Assembly: GCA_041666465.1 (NCBI GenBank)
Contig: JBAYGX010000066.1
Span: 1 to 8,109, forward strand
DNA: 8,109 nucleotides
Direction of reading: 5' to 3'
Source of the DNA: XYC2-FULL-41-22 sp041666465
GTDB lineage: Bacteria; Patescibacteriota; Gracilibacteria; UBA1369; UBA12470
The notes below the pieces were generated by a model that saw only the letters and a program-made list of their open reading frames with translations, did no database searches and was not told the DNA's origin. Made by a program: the position numbers and the translations under genes. Shown here piece by piece: positions 1 to 5,949 of the stretch (position 1 is the first letter of the stretch; the number at the start of each line of letters is the position of its first letter).

Positions 1-272
1 AGATCTTTTGTCGCCTGCGTACAATAAATCGTACCCTTGAAACCTTGTTTCACAAGAGTTGGCAAGTTTCCTGAATGATCGATATGAGCGTGTGACAGAA
101 TGACAGCGTCCAGTTCTGCAGCCTTGAACGGAAGGTTTTTGTTTTTTTCTTTTGCTTCGTCCCTATGACCTTGGAAACTTCCGCAATCAAGCAAAACCTT
201 TTTGCCATTTACGATAATCATATGTTTCGAACCTGTAACTTCCCGTGCAGCACCGTAAGAAATAAATTGCAT
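1..272 (-). CDS. MBL-fold (beta-CASP/YSH1-like) RNA-processing hydrolase, 5' end only
   Basis: This is the first 90 codons of a gene that runs off the left edge. Reading from the ATG at 272, the protein opens with a short strand followed by GAAREVTGSKH, then VLLDCGSFQG (about residues 26-35) and the zinc-binding motif HAHIDHSG at residues 61-68 (His61, His63, Asp65, His66), followed by GFKGTIYCTQAT. The order 'GAAREVTGS - LLDCGxFQG - HAHxDHSG - LPxLVKxGFxGxIY' is the N-terminal half of metallo-beta-lactamase proteins of the CPSF73/YSH1-like beta-CASP group, which act as RNA endonucleases or exonucleases in the cytoplasm. The beta-CASP domain itself lies outside the window, so RNA specificity is inferred from the family pattern. 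There is no signal peptide. The start is supported by conserved strand 1 beginning immediately after Met and by a strong promoter 32 nt upstream. No Shine-Dalgarno sequence precedes it; the leader is almost all A and T. Confidence 0.88.
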   Translation of the reverse strand, partial: MQFISYGAAREVTGSKHMIIVNGKKVLLDCGSFQGHRDEAKEKNKNLPFKAAELDAVILSHAHIDHSGNLPTLVKQGFKGTIYCTQATKD

Positions 273-303
273 GTATTTTTGTTTTTAATTTTTTACTTTG
301 TTT

Positions 304-332
304 ATTATACCATAAAAGTATCTCGATGTTAA
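304..332 (-). promoter_or_regulatory. Promoter of the MBL-fold gene (extended -10)
   Basis: On the minus strand TTAACA (332-327) is followed after 17 nt by TATAAT (309-304). The -10 is preceded by TGG, giving an extended -10 element (TGnTATAAT). This is the best promoter in the window by consensus match. Transcription would start near 297 and give an A-rich leader of about 25 nt. The sequence is seen directly; use as a sigma-70-type promoter is inferred. Confidence 0.72.
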
Positions 333-360
333 TACCTTGACTTTTTTTGCTTTTATGGTA
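308..360. repeat. 11-bp perfect inverted repeat between divergent genes
   Basis: TACCATAAAAG at 308-318 and CTTTTATGGTA at 350-360 are exact reverse complements, with centres 42 bp apart (about four helical turns). Each arm ends in the upstream part of a -10 element, so the two divergent promoters share the same sequence just before and into their -10 hexamers. It may be a duplicated operator for one regulator or simply a duplicated promoter part. Confidence 0.7.
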
Positions 361-364
361 GCAT
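337..364 (+). promoter_or_regulatory. Candidate promoter of the metalloprotease gene
   Basis: TTGACT (337-342) is followed after 16 nt by TAGCAT (359-364), preceded by TGG as in the opposite promoter. The -35 matches consensus at five of six positions and the -10 at four of six. Transcription would start near 371, leaving about 70 nt of leader before the GTG at 442. An alternative extended -10, TGCTATCAA at 365-373, lies just downstream but has no -35 at normal distance. Confidence 0.5.
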
Positions 365-441
365 TGCTATCAATTTTTAACTTTTAAGCCATAAAGAAAC
401 AACCTTTACACAACTGGTCTAGTCCTAGTGATAGATCTGGC

Positions 442-1782
442 GTGGATACTCCTCGTAGGAAAATCCACTTACCCGATTTTAGATCATATATCCCAACTGG
501 TAGGAACTTACGATTACCACATCTATCTCTCAAGTCCGGACTTCCTGTTATTCCTGCTGTTCTTGGTACCGGGCTTATGTGTGTTTCCGCTAACTCTATA
601 GAAGAAGTTTTGGGAGAAGCTCGTATTACGAATAAAGAAGTGGCTGCAGCAGTTTGTGGCAGTCCTAAATTCGCAACTTTTGCCGAAAATGATGCTGACA
701 TCCAAATGTTACAAGAAGTAACTACAGAAGTTAATACCAGGCTTGAGGGATTTGGCGTACAGATAGAGGCCCATGACGTTCCGCCATCTCATGTTATTTC
801 ATGCGACCTTAAAGCAGGTACTTATTCCACAGGTATACGCGGAGTAGCACTGAATACTGCTTATCTTGATGAAGCATCTTTAGGCCAAGGTTTGTATTAC
901 AGTGGTCCTAAAAGCGTATTCCCGTCATTTTTTGCTATTAATCAAACCGTGACAGATCCCGCAGAGAAAAAGGCAGTTACTGCTCATGAATACGCTCATA
1001 CGCTACAGTTTGAAATAGGGGTTCCTCATTGGATAGTCGAACCAACTGCTAACGTAAGTGCTTCCAAGTCTGATACATATGTAGAACAAGGTATCGTTTT
1101 GCAAGCTGTAACTCGAGAAATTCAGAAAAAGGGAATTGCCACAGATGGTATGGGTTATATTATGCAAGCTGTATTTAGTGAAACAGATCCGGAAATAGAT
1201 TTCAAAGAATTATTCACTACTCTGCTTAAGGATTTAAAAATTAATGATGCGGAAAAGCAATACTTTATCGAGGAAATTTTGCTATGTGATAACACAAGTG
1301 AGTTCCCGAATAAACTTAAACAATTCCTCAAAAATTCTAACCACCCAGGGGAATGGATTAAATTCTTGATTGAGAGCGACAAAGAAATTGCTGATGATAA
1401 GACAGGTGGCGTTTATGAATTAACGATCAACCGACAGGTCAAAAACATAGTTACTTACGCCGAAATTGGATATATGGCTTTTGGCGGAGAAAAATCATCT
1501 CAAGATGTTTCCGAAACAACCGATATCAGAATTGCCAATTCTGACGAACTGTTTTCGTTGCAATATTTGGAATCCTTATTTAGAGATCAAGAAAATGCTG
1601 TATTTAGTAATACTGGTCCCAGTTTATCCGGAGATAAAGATCAGGTTCGACAACGTGATGAAATCGATCATGTTCTTGCAACCAATCATGTCGCAAGTCA
1701 CATGTTGAAAAATCCTTTATCTGCTCTACTCATGTTTGTTTCCGGACTTGGATTTTTCCGCAGATTTCGAAAACGAGATTAG
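442..1782 (+). CDS. Membrane-anchored HExxH metalloprotease-like protein
   Basis: A 446-residue protein that I cannot assign to a named family. The clearest motif is HEYAH at residues 182-186, followed by PHWIVEPTA at 195-203. His182, Glu183 and His186 with Glu200 as third ligand match the gluzincin (peptidase MA-like) pattern HExxH...W..E..A, so a zinc-dependent peptidase is likely. A basic N-terminus (RRK, R14, R21, R24) precedes a mildly hydrophobic segment at about 33-50, which may be a signal or anchor. The C-terminus has a hydrophobic stretch at about 424-439 followed by the basic tail RRFRKRD, so the catalytic part probably lies outside the membrane. The region 51-180 and the helical-looking 205-420 show no motif I know. 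The start is GTG and is uncertain: the frame is open back to a TAA at 385-387, but no ATG or ribosome binding site occurs there, and the next ATG (residue 46) would remove the hydrophobic segment. It converges with the GNAT gene, overlapping by 4 nt. Confidence 0.75.
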   Translation: MDTPRRKIHLPDFRSYIPTGRNLRLPHLSLKSGLPVIPAVLGTGLMCVSANSIEEVLGEARITNKEVAAAVCGSPKFATFAENDADIQMLQEVTTEVNTRLEGFGVQIEAHDVPPSHVISCDLKAGTYSTGIRGVALNTAYLDEASLGQGLYYSGPKSVFPSFFAINQTVTDPAEKKAVTAHEYAHTLQFEIGVPHWIVEPTANVSASKSDTYVEQGIVLQAVTREIQKKGIATDGMGYIMQAVFSETDPEIDFKELFTTLLKDLKINDAEKQYFIEEILLCDNTSEFPNKLKQFLKNSNHPGEWIKFLIESDKEIADDKTGGVYELTINRQVKNIVTYAEIGYMAFGGEKSSQDVSETTDIRIANSDELFSLQYLESLFRDQENAVFSNTGPSLSGDKDQVRQRDEIDHVLATNHVASHMLKNPLSALLMFVSGLGFFRRFRKRD

Positions 1783-2300
1783 TCCTTTGAATAATTGCCT
1801 AGAATCGCATAAGTAATCACACTTCTGTATTTTCCGTTTTTGAAACACGAATCTTTGTGTAATCCTTCGTACTGAAAACCGCATTTTTCCACAGTTTTTC
1901 TCGAGGCGATGTTTTCCTCAAAAACTTTCGCGTAAACGCGATGCAGTTTCATTTCACCGAAAGCTATTTTCAAAATTTCCTTAACCGCTTGTTTCATTAT
2001 CCCTTTCCCCCAGTATTTTTTACCGAGCCAATATCCTATTTCCGCTCGTTTATGGATTTTATTTATATGCATCAAACTTATCACTCCTATTATTTTTTTA
2101 TTTTCAAGCAACTCGATTCCCAAAATGAGAGACTTTTCTTTTTTGATTTGATATTGAGAGCTTCTTATGAATTTCTTAGCGAGATCTTTCGGATACGGAT
2201 ATGGGATAAGAGCTGTCCATCTCGAAACGACCGGATCATTTATATTCTCGTAAATATCTTTTGCATCTTTAAGCGTAAGTTTTCTTAAACCAATATTCAT
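1779..2300 (-). CDS. GNAT-family N-acetyltransferase (RimJ/RimL-like)
   Basis: A 173-residue cytoplasmic acetyltransferase. It begins with the strand IGLRKLTLKDA typical of RimJ/RimL-type GNATs. The acetyl-CoA-binding region follows strand 4: AEIGYWLGKKYWGKGIM at residues 86-102, where YWGKGIM is the pyrophosphate-binding loop. The C-terminal half has LHRVYAKVFEENIASRKTVEKCGF (119-142, given here as the motif N..SRK..EK.GF), the usual last part of the fold, then YEG. Length is normal. Family members acetylate the N-terminus of ribosomal proteins, other proteins, amino acids or antibiotics; the substrate cannot be told here. I prefer the ATG at 2300: it lies one base after the stop of the upstream gene (TAATATG), which suggests translational coupling. 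A GTG at 2309 would add three residues. The end overlaps the metalloprotease gene tail to tail. Confidence 0.88.
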   Translation of the reverse strand: MNIGLRKLTLKDAKDIYENINDPVVSRWTALIPYPYPKDLAKKFIRSSQYQIKKEKSLILGIELLENKKIIGVISLMHINKIHKRAEIGYWLGKKYWGKGIMKQAVKEILKIAFGEMKLHRVYAKVFEENIASRKTVEKCGFQYEGLHKDSCFKNGKYRSVITYAILGNYSKD

Positions 2301-2301
2301 A

Positions 2302-2784
2302 TTATGCACCGAAAAGTTGTGAAATTAAGTCTCCTACATAGTGAGTTATAACTATAACGACAATCGCTATCATCATATGTTCCGCAACCGCATGAAAAGG
2401 CTTCTTCTCTCTCCCGTTTTTACCTATAAAATAACTGAAAATACCGAGCAGTGAAAGCCCCCACGCTATACTCACCCAAATAGCAATATCCAATGGAAGA
2501 AGTATTATCGGTATCGCAAAAGTAAGTGCAAAAATACACTTAAAAAAGAAAGTTGAAAAAGTCGATTCCCAAATGTCCTTAATCGATTTTTTGCCTTCGG
2601 ATTCCTGTGAAACATGAATCCCAAGCACATCGGAAAATGCGTCAGCTATCGCTATAGTCAAAACGCCTCCGATAATTACGCTTTGCGAATGCGTACCGGA
2701 ATGAAGTCCGACTATAAGACCGAGAGTTGTGATGATACCGGATGTAAGGCCGAAGCTGAGACCGGTGAGAAGAGATTTGCGCAT
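2302..2784 (-). CDS. VIT1/CCC1-like small membrane protein
   Basis: A 160-residue integral membrane protein with five predicted hydrophobic helices at about 7-27, 35-57, 76-95, 98-120 and 135-157. The start (GLSFGLTSGIITTLGLIVGL) and helix 2 (VLTIAIADAFSDVLGIHVSQ) follow the VIT1/CCC1 pattern of iron/manganese transporters, and the five-helix count agrees. The loop between helices 2 and 3 is only about 18 residues, so the long cytoplasmic metal-binding domain of eukaryotic VIT1 is missing. Two signature positions differ: Thr14-Ser15 stand where the family usually has Asn-Asp in helix 1, and the SMxxGEY motif of helix 2 reads SDVLGIH (51-57). Metal transport is therefore inferred from fold similarity only. 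The gene is followed at one-base spacing by the GNAT gene and probably has its own promoter near 2837-2864. No ribosome binding site precedes the ATG. Confidence 0.75.
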   Translation of the reverse strand: MRKSLLTGLSFGLTSGIITTLGLIVGLHSGTHSQSVIIGGVLTIAIADAFSDVLGIHVSQESEGKKSIKDIWESTFSTFFFKCIFALTFAIPIILLPLDIAIWVSIAWGLSLLGIFSYFIGKNGREKKPFHAVAEHMMIAIVVIVITHYVGDLISQLFGA

Positions 2785-2790
2785 GAGAGG

Positions 2791-2825
2791 TAGTTAGTTA
2801 GGGCTTTAGGCGCTAGGCCGCTAGG
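2791..2825. repeat. Short TAGG-type tandem repeat in the VIT-like gene leader
   Basis: On the plus strand the stretch reads as a series of short units ending in TAG or TAGG: TAGT-TAGT-TAGG at 2791-2802, GCTTTAGG at 2803-2810, then CGCTAGG at 2811-2817 and again at 2819-2825. It lies between the predicted transcription start and the ATG of the VIT-like gene. It is not long enough for a classified repeat; function unknown. Confidence 0.5.
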
Positions 2826-2836
2826 AATCTGGTGGA

Positions 2837-2864
2837 ATTATGGAGTTTTTCTGGCGAAAAACAA
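2837..2864 (-). promoter_or_regulatory. Candidate promoter of the VIT-like/GNAT pair with internal palindrome
   Basis: On the minus strand TTGTTT (2864-2859) and CATAAT (2842-2837) are 16 nt apart, matching -35 and -10 consensus at four and five of six positions. A perfect 7-bp inverted repeat, GTTTTTC (2845-2851) and GAAAAAC (2856-2862) with a 4-nt centre, fills the spacer. This is where a repressor or metal-dependent regulator could bind. A transcript would have a leader of about 45 nt. Confidence 0.4.
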
Positions 2865-2869
2865 GCTTA

Positions 2870-2900
2870 TAATAAAGAGGCCGTCCGCTTCGCTACCGGC
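2870..2900 (-). terminator. Weak terminator-like stem after the capA-like gene
   Basis: On the minus strand, right at the stop codon of the capA-like gene, GCCG (2900-2897) can pair with CGGC (2883-2880) around a 13-nt loop that has a small internal GC/GC pairing. It is followed by CTCTTTATTATAAG, which is only partly U-rich. The stem is short, so termination here would be partial at best. Confidence 0.25.
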
Positions 2901-3988
2901 TACCATGGTTTAAGAATCCCGTCATCGAAATTCATATTTTCGTCTATCGCCGTTCCGATCGTTTCCGAATATTTTTTCAGACGCGCCAGCATATCCGCTT
3001 TTTGCTCACCTTCCATCAAATACGGATCGCCTTGATTATCCGTAAGCTTGATAGGGATTAGCGTAAAAACCGGATCATCAACCGAATCCTCGATTTTTAT
3101 CATAACTCCAAGCCCCTCTTGCGTCCCGGCAGACCAATACTGATCAAATGCGAAATCACCTAACGAATAAAAAATCATACCATCGCCATAATTTTCAATC
3201 GACTGAATTACATGAGGATGAGTACCCCAAACCACATCCGCTCCCGCATCTATGAATTGATGTCCGTAATCCTGAATCTTGGAATTGGGCGTGTTCACAT
3301 ATTCCGTTCCCCAGTGGATCATCACGATTGTAAAATCCGCCTCTTCCACCACTTGTTTTGTAAGTTCAATCGCTTGTGTGTAATCGAGTTCCGCTTCCAC
3401 CTCATTGAATCCAAGCCATCCAATTTTTATCCCGTTAACTTCTTGAATATAACTTGAAAATTCATTTATCTCGTTTGGTACTCCAACATAGTTTATTCCG
3501 GCTTCAGTCAGATATGTTTTTGTATCTTCGTATCCGTTTTGCCCCTGGTTGCGCATGTGATTATTGGCAAGACTCGCGAGTGTAATCCCCTGTGATTTTA
3601 TTAGTGTTGCGACTTCCGGATCGAAGCTGAAACACAAGTCGCAATAAGAAATTGTCTCATCGGTTATTGGTCCTTCCATATTAACCGCCACAACTTCCGG
3701 ATCTGACGAATAAGCTGCAATTATTTCGGGAAGATGAGTTAAAGGGAATGTCGGATCCGATTCCGCATATCTGCCTCTCAGTGTGGCGATGTAACGACCT
3801 AGCATCATGTCGCCGAAAAGGAAAATTTCTGTAGGATCTTGTGGTGCGATCTCAACTTCGGGTGCGCGAAAATGGATCTTATTAATTATTTCGTATATTT
3901 TTTGTATCTCGAAAAAATTGTCTTGCAAAAACACTGATGATATCTGGGAAATGATGAGTGCGATTATGGTGAGAAGCTTAAGAATCAT
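2900..3988 (-). CDS. CapA-like metallophosphatase-fold protein (poly-gamma-glutamate capsule family)
   Basis: A 362-residue protein of the PGA_cap/CapA family, which has a calcineurin-like metallophosphatase fold. The first 22 residues form a signal or N-terminal anchor (MILKLLTIIALIIS...), so it acts outside the membrane. The metal-binding motifs occur in the family's order: FGDMMLGR (58-65, Asp60), NMEGP (103-107), LANNHMRNQG (140-149, Asn143 and His144), IHWGTEY (224-230, His225 and Glu229), GTHPHV (255-260) and FYSLGDFAFDQ (273-283). The family usually has Asn in the last motif (SLGNF) where this protein has Asp278. Named members take part in poly-gamma-glutamate capsule synthesis, but no capB or capC gene is here and many family members have other, unknown surface roles. 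An extra CDLC pair lies at 116-119. It starts 9 nt after the rlmH stop, so the two are probably cotranscribed. No ribosome binding site is seen. Confidence 0.87.
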   Translation of the reverse strand: MILKLLTIIALIISQISSVFLQDNFFEIQKIYEIINKIHFRAPEVEIAPQDPTEIFLFGDMMLGRYIATLRGRYAESDPTFPLTHLPEIIAAYSSDPEVVAVNMEGPITDETISYCDLCFSFDPEVATLIKSQGITLASLANNHMRNQGQNGYEDTKTYLTEAGINYVGVPNEINEFSSYIQEVNGIKIGWLGFNEVEAELDYTQAIELTKQVVEEADFTIVMIHWGTEYVNTPNSKIQDYGHQFIDAGADVVWGTHPHVIQSIENYGDGMIFYSLGDFAFDQYWSAGTQEGLGVMIKIEDSVDDPVFTLIPIKLTDNQGDPYLMEGEQKADMLARLKKYSETIGTAIDENMNFDDGILKPW

Positions 3989-3997
3989 GATAGTTGT

Positions 3998-4456
3998 CTA
4001 GTAGTGGTATTTTTTATTCGAAACTATAGTATACGCTCTGAAAACCTGTTCAAGAAGCAATACATACGCGAATTGATGCGTAAAAGTCATGCGCGAGAAA
4101 GACAACCTCAAGTGCGCTTTCTTGACCAGGTCTTGAGATAATCCATAAGGTCCGCCGATAATAAATGTGATTGAACTCTCTCCGAAATCCCTCTGTGTCT
4201 TAACGATCTGCGCGAACTCTTCTGACGAAAATTGTTTCCCCTCACGATCTAGCACAATTATGTATGAATTTTGCGGTAAGTTTTTGCAAATCATAGCGCT
4301 TTCTTCCGCAATCGCCGGCATGACCTCTTTTTTGCTTTCCTTGATTTCTTTAACTTCTGTTTTCGCAAAAGCACCGAGTCGTTTGATAAATTCCGCTTCC
4401 AGAGCGCAATATTCACTTTTCGTCTTGCCGACTTTTAGGATTGTGATTTTGAGCAT
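3998..4456 (-). CDS. rlmH: 23S rRNA (pseudouridine-1915-N3) methyltransferase RlmH
   Basis: A 152-residue SPOUT-class (trefoil-knot) methyltransferase, close to the usual length of about 155. It uses S-adenosylmethionine to methylate N3 of pseudouridine 1915 in helix 69 of 23S rRNA, on assembled 70S ribosomes. The diagnostic parts are all present: the N-terminal ITILKVGKTK strand, SYIIVLDREGKQFSSEEFA (64-82), the knot motif FIIGGPYGL (98-106), LSFSRMTFTHQ (118-127) and the C-terminal YHY tail that helps bind substrate. It is the first gene of the minus-strand run, followed after 9 nt by the capA-like gene. It is divergent from the RlmD-family gene, with 19 nt between the two start codons, so its promoter must overlap that gap and the start of the other gene. 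No Shine-Dalgarno sequence; a TTTAAA element sits 5 nt upstream of the ATG. Confidence 0.96.
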   Translation of the reverse strand: MLKITILKVGKTKSEYCALEAEFIKRLGAFAKTEVKEIKESKKEVMPAIAEESAMICKNLPQNSYIIVLDREGKQFSSEEFAQIVKTQRDFGESSITFIIGGPYGLSQDLVKKAHLRLSFSRMTFTHQFAYVLLLEQVFRAYTIVSNKKYHY

Positions 4457-4475
4457 TACAGTTTAAAGTTTACTT
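4457..4475. promoter_or_regulatory. 19-bp gap between two divergent rRNA methyltransferase genes
   Basis: The whole space between the start codons of rlmH and the RlmD-family gene is 19 bp and holds the palindrome TTTAAA at 4462-4467. It could serve as a -10-like element for both strands, in which case both messages would be leaderless or nearly so. It is too short for a normal leader with a ribosome binding site on either side. Promoter function is inferred. Confidence 0.3.
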
Positions 4476-5912
4476 ATGCTTATGCAAAAAGGTCAAATAA
4501 TAAATCTGGAAATCAAAAAACTTGCGTTCGGCGGTCAAGGTTTGGGTATACTTGAAAATGTAGTTTCACTCAAACAAGAAGACGCATCTTATGTCGCAAG
4601 AAATTCTTCACGCGCGCAAGATAACGGCTTCCGCGTGTTTGTAGATGGTGTCGTTCCGGGAGATAAAATCGAAGCACAACTTAAAAAAATTAAGAAAAAT
4701 TATGCAGAGGCCGATGTCGTGAAAATTCTCGAACCATCCCCGTCGCGAATCACCCCGAAATGTAAACATTTCGGAAAATGCGGCGGTTGCAAATGGCAGA
4801 TGCTAACTTATGAAGATCAGCTTAAATTTAAAGAAGATCAAGTTCGGGAAGCTATGGCACATACAGGCGGCTTAACCAATGTCGACAAATTGGTACGACC
4901 TATAATCGGATGCCAAGACCCATGGTTTTATCGCAACAAGATGGAGTTTTCTTTTGGCAATGAATCGAAAGAAGACACCGGTTTGAGATTAGGTTTACAT
5001 CCTGCCGGCAAGCATATTGATATTTTTGATGTCGAAGAATGTTTTTTACAATCTGAAAAATCTTCTGAAATCCTTGCGCGCGTGCGTGCTTTCGCCAATA
5101 AAAATAATTTGCGTTTCTATAATTCTGCAACAAACGAAGGTCTTCTTGCTTCCTTGTTTATAAGAGATGGAAAGAACACCGGTGAGATTATGATTAATTT
5201 AGTGACTTGCGAGGAACTCACTCTACAAAAAGAGTTTTGTGATTTATTTTCCGATATGCCTGAAGTCGTTTCTATTTATTGGACTAAAATAAAAAGGAAA
5301 CAAGGGATGAAAACGCAAGTTAGCGAGGTTTTATTGAAAGGGAAACCTGTAATTCGTGAGGAGCTGATGGGTTTGAAATTCAAAATTTCACCGCAATCTT
5401 TCTTCCAAACAAATACTCGCCAAGCGGAAATTTTATATTCCGAGGTCATAAAAGCCGCAGCATTAACTGGCGAAGAAATCGTATTCGATCTTTATTGCGG
5501 AACCGGTACAATCGGGCTTTGTTGCGCTCACAAATCCAAGAAGATTTATGGACTTGAAATAAATGAAAGCGCGATTGCGAACGCCAAACAAAACGCAATA
5601 CTCAACGGAATAGAGAATTCATGGTTTAAAGCTGGCGATGTCGATAAAAGTCTTATGGAAATACCTGATGTGCCCGATGTTGTTATTGTTGATCCGCCCC
5701 GCGCCGGACTTGGCGAGAATGTCGTTTATAAAATCGTTAATATTGCACCAAGAAAAATCATTTATGTCTCGTGCGACCCCGTGAATCTTGCTCGCGACTT
5801 GAAACTTTTCACTGAAAAAAATTATCAGGTAAAAAGTATTCAACCTGTCGATATGTTCCCGCACACTTATCATATCGAGAATGTTGTTGAGATTAGCAAG
5901 ATAGGAAGTTAG
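4476..5912 (+). CDS. rlmD: 23S rRNA (uracil-C5) methyltransferase, RlmD/RlmCD type
   Basis: A 478-residue SAM-dependent RNA methyltransferase that forms 5-methyluridine. An N-terminal TRAM (RNA-binding) domain spans about 5-88. A [4Fe-4S] cluster site follows, with Cys96, Cys102, Cys105 (CKHFGKCGGC) and Cys189 (VEEC). The catalytic domain holds SPQSFFQTN (305-313), SAM motif I DLYCGTGTIGL (338-348), VDPPRAGL (405-412), the nucleophile Cys433 in YVSCDP (430-435) and DMFPHTYHIE (459-468), whose Glu468 is the general base. All catalytic residues are intact. TRAM plus cluster points to RlmD (U1939) or the dual enzyme RlmCD, rather than tRNA-specific TrmA, which lacks TRAM; the exact uridine cannot be read from sequence. 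The TRAM domain carries an insertion of roughly 28 residues (26-53). ATG at 4476 and ATG at 4482 are both possible starts. The stop codon overlaps an AGGAGG sequence. Confidence 0.92.
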   Translation: MLMQKGQIINLEIKKLAFGGQGLGILENVVSLKQEDASYVARNSSRAQDNGFRVFVDGVVPGDKIEAQLKKIKKNYAEADVVKILEPSPSRITPKCKHFGKCGGCKWQMLTYEDQLKFKEDQVREAMAHTGGLTNVDKLVRPIIGCQDPWFYRNKMEFSFGNESKEDTGLRLGLHPAGKHIDIFDVEECFLQSEKSSEILARVRAFANKNNLRFYNSATNEGLLASLFIRDGKNTGEIMINLVTCEELTLQKEFCDLFSDMPEVVSIYWTKIKRKQGMKTQVSEVLLKGKPVIREELMGLKFKISPQSFFQTNTRQAEILYSEVIKAAALTGEEIVFDLYCGTGTIGLCCAHKSKKIYGLEINESAIANAKQNAILNGIENSWFKAGDVDKSLMEIPDVPDVVIVDPPRAGLGENVVYKIVNIAPRKIIYVSCDPVNLARDLKLFTEKNYQVKSIQPVDMFPHTYHIENVVEISKIGS

Positions 5913-5916
5913 GAGG
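5911..5916 (+). promoter_or_regulatory. AGGAGG, the only perfect Shine-Dalgarno match near a gene start
   Basis: AGGAGG overlaps the last two bases of the RlmD-family stop codon (TAG 5910-5912). A TTG follows after 6 nt (5923) and an ATG at 5935, both in frame with the SLH gene. Using them would put 24 or 20 extra residues ahead of a complete signal peptide, so I do not take them as the true start, but translation of an extended form from read-through messages is possible. Confidence 0.35.
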
Positions 5917-5949
5917 AAAATCTTGCAAATACTTATGAAAGGTTTATTT

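Noticed and set aside
384..705. Two minus-strand open frames (105 and 60 residues) over the start of the metalloprotease gene
   Set aside because: No family pattern, mutually overlapping in different frames, and no promoter on that strand; the plus frame continues into a protein with a catalytic motif.
1600..1782. LPxTG sortase motif in the metalloprotease tail
   Set aside because: No LPxTG-like sequence is found before the C-terminal helix.
1941..2288. 115-residue open frame on the plus strand, very rich in Phe and Tyr
   Set aside because: It lies wholly opposite the GNAT gene, and its composition is what the complement of a Lys/Glu-rich gene gives. No recognisable domain.
3212..3457. 81-residue open frame on the plus strand
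   Set aside because: Fully opposite the CapA-like gene, whose metal-binding motifs are continuous; no own start signal or family pattern.
4167..4466. 99-residue open frame on the plus strand
   Set aside because: Fully opposite rlmH and rich in Ser and Leu as expected for a shadow frame.
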